Of a stretch of DNA of 5,880 nt, positions 1 through 4,408 are shown one piece after another. Within the stretch, counting starts at the first letter, position 1. Every line of letters begins with the position of its first letter. The notes under the pieces are model-generated. The model searched no databases. It was not told the DNA's origin and saw only the letters and a list, made by a program, of their open reading frames with translations. The stretch comes from Bacteroidota bacterium (GTDB taxonomy: Bacteria; Bacteroidota; Bacteroidia; Flavobacteriales_D; JABDKJ01), in the NCBI GenBank assembly GCA_027621335.1, contig JAQCAN010000165.1, forward strand, positions 1 through 5,880, written 5' to 3'. Both the position numbers and the translations under genes were made by a program.

Positions 1-1
1 C

Positions 2-21
2 TTCTCGGAAAAGAGCGAGAA
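2..21 (+). other. Short inverted repeat upstream of the CUB-like gene
   Basis: A six-base stem, TTCTCG at 2-7 and CGAGAA at 16-21, encloses an 8-base purine-rich loop. It lies 18 bases before the ATG of the CUB-like gene. There is no T-run after it, so a terminator for an upstream gene is not well supported. It could be a 5' leader hairpin or chance. The window begins here, so what lies upstream cannot be judged. Confidence 0.2.
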
Positions 22-39
22 CTATTATCTGAAATTGAA

Positions 40-498
40 ATGAAAAAACTAAGCAACTTGGGCAGCCTGCTGCTCATGAGCCTGATTGCTATGCAGTCAT
101 ATGCTCAGGACATTGTGATGGATGCCAGCACACAAGGACGTATCGTCTATACCAACGGAGGCCAGTTCTCCGATTCTGGTCGAGACGGTGACAGCTACTC
201 CAACTTTGAAGAGAACACCATGACCCTATGTTCTTCAACAGGGGAATCCGTGTCCTTGGACTTCGAGAGCTTCAATTTGGAGAATAAGAAGGACTTCCTT
301 TATGTCTATGACGAGATGGATGTCTCTGCTTTTGAAGTTGAAGGCAGTCCTTTTACCGGTCATTCCGCTGAAGATAAGGTCCTCACCTCATCAGGAAATT
401 GCCTGACGTTCAGGATAAAGACCGATTTCAATGTCAAGCGTTCTGGATGGCTTGCAGATGTATCGGTGAATGACCTTCCAATGGTGACTAAGAACTGA
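40..498 (+). CDS. Small secreted CUB-like domain protein
   Basis: This 152-residue protein is predicted to be exported. Residues 1-22 form a signal peptide: KK near the start, a hydrophobic core, and a likely cut after Ala22 (SYA|QD). The mature part resembles a single CUB domain, a beta-sandwich fold used for adhesion or binding. The visible pattern is a two-cysteine core (Cys64 in TLCSSTG and Cys121 in SSGNCLTF), an acidic and aromatic strand DFLYVYDE (85-92), SPFTGHS (103-109), and GWLADVSV near the C-terminus (136-143). In this phylum CUB domains often sit inside large cell-surface proteins with a type IX secretion C-terminal domain. Here the domain stands almost alone, and the last residues show no sorting domain. 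It may therefore stop in the periplasm or leave by another route. The ATG at 40 is chosen because the signal peptide begins there; no clear ribosome site precedes it. The next gene converges on it across a shared terminator. Binding partner and function are unknown. Confidence 0.75.
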   Translation: MKKLSNLGSLLLMSLIAMQSYAQDIVMDASTQGRIVYTNGGQFSDSGRDGDSYSNFEENTMTLCSSTGESVSLDFESFNLENKKDFLYVYDEMDVSAFEVEGSPFTGHSAEDKVLTSSGNCLTFRIKTDFNVKRSGWLADVSVNDLPMVTKN

Positions 499-522
499 CC
501 TGACCAGATAAGATTGAATAAA

Positions 523-551
523 AAAAGGGTGCGATTGAATCGCACCCTTTT
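523..551. terminator. Bidirectional intrinsic terminator
   Basis: A perfect hairpin lies between the stop codons of two convergent genes. The GC-rich arms GGGTGCGAT (527-535) and ATCGCACCC (539-547) enclose the three-base loop TGA. Four A/T pairs (523-526 with 548-551) extend the stem to 13 bp. On the plus strand it runs into TTTTCTATTTCTT, and on the minus strand into seven Ts (complement of A520-526). It should stop both the CUB-like gene and the desaturase transcript, probably more strongly on the minus strand. Confidence 0.9.
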
Positions 552-573
552 CTATTTCTTAACGGCCTTTGGT

Positions 574-1683
574 TCAAGCCATTTGAATCTGCTCTTGTCG
601 ACCAAGGCTTTGTAAAAGCCTCATGTGGCTTACTATAGCACTGAAGAAACTGCGTTCTGTCTTGTACTTGTGACCGAATTCCTCTGCGGTCTTTGAGACG
701 ATAGCTGAGAGCTTCCTGTAATGCACATGACAGATATTGGAGAACAGATGGTGTTCCACCTGATAGTTCAAACCGCCAACGAACCACGAGAAGATACGGC
801 TCTTAGGGGCAAAGTTAGTGGTGGTCATGAGTTGATGCACCACCCAAGCCTCTTCCAACTGACCATCCGGAGCAGGTTCTGGGAATTCGCATTCAGGCAT
901 GACATGAGCCGCCTGGAAGATCAATGAGAGCATAAGACCGCAGACGAAATGCATGACCAAGAATCCTAGGATGATCCATCCTGCTCCGATAGGTGAAACA
1001 ATCAATGGAAGGGCCATGATATAGGCATAGTAGACTGCTTTCCAACCGATGACATTCCAAAGCAATGATTTCAACTCTGAGTCTGTGCGGATGATGCCCT
1101 TTCTACGGTACCTGAAAATCCTGGTGAAATCACCATAGGTAGCAAACATCAGTGACATCAGGCAGTAAAGAGGCCAAGCATAGATATGCTGGTACTTATG
1201 TATCCCGTGACGCTCTTGATGAGGTGAGAATCTGAACAAGGCTCCCACATCGATATCCTCGTCTTCTCCTTCGATATTGGTATATGTGTGATGCAGAACA
1301 TTGTGTTTCAATCTCCACACCCTATCGTTCCCGCCTATCAGGTTCATGATGTTCCCGATGTACTTGTTGACCCTAGGATTCTTGGAGTATGCGCCATGAT
1401 TGGCATCATGCATGACACTCATTCCAATACCTGACATGCCCAGACCCATGAAGGCCCACATGACAAGAGACAACCACACGTTCTCAACCACACCTGTGAC
1501 GATGAGAAGATAAGGAAGGACATACATGGCGATTATTGCAACGGTCTTCAAGACCATGCGGTAATCGCTATACTTGGAAATGTTGTTCTCAGTAAAATAA
1601 GCATTCACCCGTTGTTGAAGGGTTTGCACGAATTCAGAGTCCTTGGTTCTAGGGAATTTGAGTCTTTTCGTTTCAGTGCTCAT
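574..1683 (-). CDS. Membrane fatty acid desaturase (acyl-CoA/acyl-lipid type)
   Basis: This 369-residue integral membrane di-iron enzyme is predicted to introduce a cis double bond into fatty acyl chains using O2 and an electron donor, so adjusting membrane fluidity. All three histidine boxes are present: HDANH (92-96), HNVLHH (127-132) and QVEHH (308-312). Further conserved histidines occur in QAAHV (260) and VVHQL (283). Hydrophobic segments lie at about 45-65, 70-90, 165-183, 210-230 and 233-258, giving the usual two membrane hairpins with the boxes on the cytoplasmic side. The QxxHH third box places it nearer the linoleoyl-CoA/front-end desaturase group than the classical delta-9 group. 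There is no N-terminal cytochrome b5 domain, so electrons must come from a separate ferredoxin or cytochrome. Double-bond position cannot be read from the sequence. The ATG at 1683 fits the family start. It is the last gene of the minus-strand group, 91 bp after the terC-like gene, with a possible promoter of its own in that gap. Confidence 0.92.
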   Translation of the reverse strand: MSTETKRLKFPRTKDSEFVQTLQQRVNAYFTENNISKYSDYRMVLKTVAIIAMYVLPYLLIVTGVVENVWLSLVMWAFMGLGMSGIGMSVMHDANHGAYSKNPRVNKYIGNIMNLIGGNDRVWRLKHNVLHHTYTNIEGEDEDIDVGALFRFSPHQERHGIHKYQHIYAWPLYCLMSLMFATYGDFTRIFRYRRKGIIRTDSELKSLLWNVIGWKAVYYAYIMALPLIVSPIGAGWIILGFLVMHFVCGLMLSLIFQAAHVMPECEFPEPAPDGQLEEAWVVHQLMTTTNFAPKSRIFSWFVGGLNYQVEHHLFSNICHVHYRKLSAIVSKTAEEFGHKYKTERSFFSAIVSHMRLLQSLGRQEQIQMA

Positions 1684-1706
1684 GTAGGGCTTTTCATTTT
1701 AGACAA

Positions 1707-1735
1707 CGAAGATAACCATTCGCTTTCCTATTCAA
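1707..1735 (-). promoter_or_regulatory. Candidate Bacteroidota-type promoter for the desaturase
   Basis: On the minus strand, TTG (complement of 1733-1735) is followed after 18 bases by TATCTTCG (complement of 1707-1714). This is one mismatch from the phylum's TAnnTTTG -7 element. It would put a transcript start a short way before the ATG at 1683. The match is short and could be chance, but a separate promoter would let the desaturase respond independently of terC, for example to temperature. Confidence 0.3.
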
Positions 1736-1774
1736 CGCATAATAACTGTGATTATGCACAATGGCCGCATAGTC

Positions 1775-2551
1775 TCAACTTGCTCTGGATGCTGGTTTTC
1801 TGATCCTCATGTTCAAGAACTCAACTCCCAAAGAGAAGGAAATGGCGAAGTAGAGGTACCCTTTAGGTATCACTCCAACATGTTTGCCCAGCACCTCGGC
1901 ATCAGCCAAGTGCATCCCTTCAGCGATGAGCATGAATCCGATCAAGATGAGGAAACTCAGTCCCAACATCTGAATGGTAGGGTGTTCTTGGACGAATTTA
2001 CCGACTGGATTGGCAAAAATCAACATGATGACGACCGATAAGATGACGGCTATGATCATGAGGATAAGTGCCCCTTCCATCCCATTGGTCATACCCACCG
2101 CAGTGAGAATGGAATCAAAGGAGAATACGACATTGATGAGTGTGATCTGAATAATGGCATTGGATAGGCCTTTCTTTGCAGAGTGGTCCAGATCATGGTG
2201 ACCATCCCCTTCCACTTTGTCCCTGATTTCCGAGGTGCTTTTATACAGGAGGAACAGACCACCCGCAATCAGTATGAGACTCTGACCGGAGAAAGCCGCA
2301 TGCATGAAGCTGGTCTCTATGTTCCACCATGGTTCCTTGAGACTGATCAACCATGAGATGCCGAACAAGAGTAAAATCCTCATGACCATGGCCAATATCA
2401 GCCCTATGTTGGTCGCTTTCTTCTGTTCGACTGGCGGCAATTTACTGGACGCGATAGAAATGAAGATGATATTGTCTATTCCCAGAACGATTTCAAGGAA
2501 GATGAGGGTCAATAGAACGATCCAAGTATCAGCGGTCAAGAAAATCTCCAT
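1775..2551 (-). CDS. TerC family integral membrane protein
   Basis: This 258-residue polytopic membrane protein belongs to the TerC family. Characterised members export Mn2+ or supply metal to secreted enzymes, and some are linked to tellurite resistance; the substrate here is inferred only. The two hallmark acidic membrane motifs are present: EIVLGIDN (20-27) and FSFDSILTAVG (143-153). Hydrophobic segments lie at about 10-34, 47-70, 88-103, 130-153, 160-181, 194-211 and 229-245. A cytosolic loop at 112-124 is rich in Asp, Glu and His (GDGHHDLDH), a plausible metal-sensing or metal-loading loop. The ATG at 2551 is preferred. A reading frame opening six codons earlier starts with TTG at 2569 and adds nothing hydrophobic or conserved. 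It follows yidD by 42 bp on the same strand and could share its transcript. No ribosome site is clear. Confidence 0.9.
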   Translation of the reverse strand: MEIFLTADTWIVLLTLIFLEIVLGIDNIIFISIASSKLPPVEQKKATNIGLILAMVMRILLLFGISWLISLKEPWWNIETSFMHAAFSGQSLILIAGGLFLLYKSTSEIRDKVEGDGHHDLDHSAKKGLSNAIIQITLINVVFSFDSILTAVGMTNGMEGALILMIIAVILSVVIMLIFANPVGKFVQEHPTIQMLGLSFLILIGFMLIAEGMHLADAEVLGKHVGVIPKGYLYFAISFSLGVEFLNMRIRKPASRAS

Positions 2552-2593
2552 GATGTAATGTGTTTGCAATCAGCTATGTAAATAAAGGTATTA

Positions 2594-2812
2594 TCAAGGG
2601 ACAGGGTCATATCCCTCGCCTCCCCATGGGTTGCAGCTACCGATTCGTTTGATGGAGAGCCACCCACCCTTGAACGGCCCATGCTTCTCGAGCGCTTCTA
2701 TAGCATAGTGAGAACAGGTGGGTGTGTATCTGCACGAGGAAGGGAACCAAGGAGAGATAAAGAGTTGGTAGAACCGTATCGGCTGCTTCAGCACCCAGGT
2801 CAGCACCTTCAT
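2594..2812 (-). CDS. yidD: Membrane protein insertion efficiency factor YidD
   Basis: This 72-residue protein of the YidD family helps the YidC insertase and Sec translocon place proteins in the inner membrane. It is thought to attach to the membrane by an N-terminal amphipathic helix, here about residues 2-20. The family signature is complete: SPWFPSSCRYTPTCSHY (20-36) with Cys27 and Cys33, then KGGWLSIKRIGSC (48-60) with Cys60, ending in GYDPVP. The ATG at 2812 is chosen over an upstream ATG at 2884. The upstream start would add 24 residues overlapping the end of aroQ without family likeness, while 72 residues fits the usual YidD length. Its ATG lies one base after the aroQ stop, so the two are almost certainly co-transcribed and probably translationally coupled. 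yidD usually neighbours rnpA and yidC; that context is absent here. Confidence 0.95.
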   Translation of the reverse strand: MKVLTWVLKQPIRFYQLFISPWFPSSCRYTPTCSHYAIEALEKHGPFKGGWLSIKRIGSCNPWGGEGYDPVP

Positions 2813-2813
2813 T

Positions 2814-3239
2814 TCAGAGAAGGATGTTTTTGAAGTGCTCAAGGGCAAGGTGATAAGAGCGCTCCCCGAATCCTGCAATGACACCTAGGCATTCCGAGGC
2901 CAACAAGGAATGATGCCTGAACTCCTCTCTCGCATGGACATTGGACAGATGAACTTCGATCACTGGACAATCCACAGCGGCTATGGCATCCCTTAAGGCC
3001 ACACTCGTATGGGTATACCCTCCTGCATTCAGGATAATGCCATCCAGATCGAGTGACCAGGCTTGTAGCGTGTCGATAAGTTCCCCTTCCACATTGCTCT
3101 GAAAGTCTTTGATGGTCACTTCCGGATGCTCAGTTCTCAACGTTGTGAGCAGCTCTAACAAGCTACGAGCCCCGTATAGCGCTGGTTCACGTTGACCGAG
3201 AAGATTCAAGTTAGGACCGTTGATAACCCCTATCGTCAT
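2814..3239 (-). CDS. aroQ: Type II 3-dehydroquinate dehydratase
   Basis: This 141-residue cytosolic enzyme catalyses the third step of the shikimate pathway, 3-dehydroquinate to 3-dehydroshikimate plus water, by the type II (anti-elimination) mechanism. It normally works as a dodecamer. The active-site set is complete by comparison with characterised type II enzymes: GPNLNLLGQREP (8-19) with Arg17, Tyr22 as general base on the flexible lid, Asn71 in ILNAGG, His77 in YTHTS, His97 in EVHLSN, and Arg104 and Arg108 in HAREEFRHHS. Length is normal. In the FQSN-x-EGELID segment the variable position is Val50. The start at 3239 matches the family, since the conserved N-terminus begins at residue 2. 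It is the first gene of the minus-strand group, divergent from xerD with only 40 bp between the starts, and is followed at once by yidD. Confidence 0.97.
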   Translation of the reverse strand: MTIGVINGPNLNLLGQREPALYGARSLLELLTTLRTEHPEVTIKDFQSNVEGELIDTLQAWSLDLDGIILNAGGYTHTSVALRDAIAAVDCPVIEVHLSNVHAREEFRHHSLLASECLGVIAGFGERSYHLALEHFKNILL

Positions 3240-3279
3240 GCGGCAAAGGACGTGATTTATCCCTTAAGATTGTCTAGAG
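3240..3279. other. Divergent intergenic gap between aroQ and xerD
   Basis: These 40 bp separate two divergent start codons and must hold or overlap the control elements of both genes. On the plus strand TAAGATTG (3265-3272) is one mismatch from TAnnTTTG. However, it lies only 7 bases before the xerD ATG and has no TTG at the right distance, so it would give an almost leaderless transcript. I see no convincing minus-strand promoter. At least one promoter may lie inside the opposite gene. Confidence 0.35.
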
Positions 3280-4188
3280 ATGAAGTGGACCAATGGAATA
3301 AAAGGCTTTATGTCCTATATGCGGTTAGAGCGAGCTCTGTCCAAGAACAGTATAGAGGCGTATAAGAGGGATGTTCTTAGGTTTCATGCCTTCATGACAG
3401 TGACTTGGCCAGATGTGGCCTTAGACGAAGTGAGACAGCAACACCTTGTCGCCTTCATCCACCACATCCATTCAGCAGGGCTCAATGCCAGTTCACAATC
3501 TCGAATGATCTCAGGCATCCGGTCTCTCTTCAAGTACTTGATCCTAGAAGGAGCGATCAAAGAGGATCCTTCGGAACTCTTAGAACTTCCTCGCTTAGGC
3601 AAGCGACTTCCTATCACATTGGATGTAGAAGAAATAGAAGCCATAATCAATGCAGTGGATCTGAGTCAAACCCAAGGGCATCGCAACAAGGCCATCATTG
3701 AGGTTCTATATGGTTGTGGACTTAGGGTTTCCGAACTGACTGATCTGAAGATCAGCAACCTGTCATTAGAACAGGGTGTCATCAGAGTTGTTGGAAAGGG
3801 AGATAAGGAACGCTTGGTTCCTATTGGTAAGGTGACAGTGCGGCATCTGAAGACCTTTATAAGTGATGTGAGATCAAAGCACAAGATCATCAAGGGCTAC
3901 GAGGACCATGTCTTCCTCAATCAACAGGGAAAAAGCTTGAGCAGGGTGATGGTGTTCAATATCATAAAGGATCATTGTGCCAAAGCGGGAATAAAGAAGA
4001 ATGTGAGTCCGCACACATTAAGACACAGCTTTGCAACGCATCTGGTCGAAGGCGGAGCAGACCTGAGAGCGATCCAAGAGATGCTCGGCCATGAGTCCAT
4101 CACGACAACGGAAATATATACCCATTTGGACCGCTCCTATCTACAGGAAACGATTAGATCCTATCATCCTTTGGAGAAAAAAAGGTAG
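3280..4188 (+). CDS. xerD: Site-specific tyrosine recombinase, XerD type
   Basis: This 302-residue recombinase is expected to act with a XerC partner at the chromosomal dif site to resolve chromosome dimers at division. The N-terminal SAM-like core-binding domain spans about 5-90 (LERALSKNSIEAYKRDV at 16-32). The catalytic domain spans about 110-295. All six catalytic residues are visible: Arg149 in GCGLRVSEL, Lys173 in VGKGDKERLVP, His245 and Arg248 in SPHTLRHSFATHL, His271 in LGHESITTTEIYTH, and nucleophile Tyr280. The tail ends in a helix with a HP dipeptide as in Xer proteins. Length and N-terminus match the housekeeping XerC/XerD pair rather than phage integrases. XerD is preferred over XerC because of the GVIRVVGKG stretch and because aroQ-xerD adjacency is, from memory, seen in related bacteria; the XerC assignment cannot be excluded. 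No dif-like site, integron array or att repeat lies nearby, so it is not part of a mobile element here. Confidence 0.93.
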   Translation: MKWTNGIKGFMSYMRLERALSKNSIEAYKRDVLRFHAFMTVTWPDVALDEVRQQHLVAFIHHIHSAGLNASSQSRMISGIRSLFKYLILEGAIKEDPSELLELPRLGKRLPITLDVEEIEAIINAVDLSQTQGHRNKAIIEVLYGCGLRVSELTDLKISNLSLEQGVIRVVGKGDKERLVPIGKVTVRHLKTFISDVRSKHKIIKGYEDHVFLNQQGKSLSRVMVFNIIKDHCAKAGIKKNVSPHTLRHSFATHLVEGGADLRAIQEMLGHESITTTEIYTHLDRSYLQETIRSYHPLEKKR

Positions 4189-4358
4189 AAATACCTCTTC
4201 GAACCTGATTCCAACCAACGAATCGAAGTGGAATAAGAGTGATTCAGAGCCCTGATATCGCTCATCACTAAATGTTCATAGTTTAGAAAAAGCCACTAGA
4301 TCCAAGGGGTTAGCTGAAATATTATGTTAATAAACCAACTGGTCAGGAACTCTTCAAC
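4189..4358. other. Non-coding gap after xerD with overlapping weak inverted repeats
   Basis: No gene is visible in this AT-rich stretch. Just after the xerD stop, CTTCGA (4197-4202) can pair with TCGAAG (4223-4228), ATTCCA (4208-4213) with TGGAAT (4229-4234), and GATTC (4207-4211) with GAATC (4220-4224). These options exclude one another. A second inverted repeat, AGTGAT (4238-4243) with ATCACT (4264-4269), encloses a smaller TCAG/CTGA stem (4244-4247 with 4252-4255). None is followed by a T-run, so no classical intrinsic terminator can be named for xerD. Confidence 0.4.
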
Positions 4359-4387
4359 TTGACACTTATGGTACTTTGTACTATATT
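4359..4387 (+). promoter_or_regulatory. Near-consensus promoter for the repeat-protein gene
   Basis: TTGACA (4359-4364) is followed after exactly 17 bases by TATATT (4382-4387), one mismatch from TATAAT. The same site also reads as a Bacteroidota-type TTG then TATATTG with 20 bases between. A start near 4394 would leave a leader of about 15 bases before the ATG at 4409, which is very AT-rich and has no Shine-Dalgarno. The position and quality suggest that the repeat-protein gene is transcribed on its own and perhaps strongly. Confidence 0.55.
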
Positions 4388-4408
4388 GCATTCAAATTAA
4401 TCTTTAAA

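Noticed and set aside
1748..2041. A 97-codon plus-strand frame within the terC region.
   Set aside because: It is antisense to a well-supported TerC gene and shows no recognisable domain or signal.
2552..2569. A longer terC with a TTG start at 2569.
   Set aside because: It adds six residues without conservation, and an ATG directly before the conserved N-terminal membrane segment is available at 2551.
2552..2593. A promoter for terC in the yidD-terC gap (TACCTTTA on the minus strand, one mismatch from TAnnTTTG).
   Set aside because: No TTG lies at a suitable distance upstream, and the gap is short enough for read-through from yidD.
2813..2884. A longer yidD starting at ATG 2884.
   Set aside because: The extra 24 residues are the aroQ C-terminal DNA read in another frame and show no YidD likeness. 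The ATG at 2812 gives the usual length.
3280..4188. The tyrosine recombinase as an integrase of a genomic island or integron.
   Set aside because: Length and motifs fit the housekeeping Xer pair. No att-like direct repeats, tRNA gene, cassette array or mobility genes are visible.
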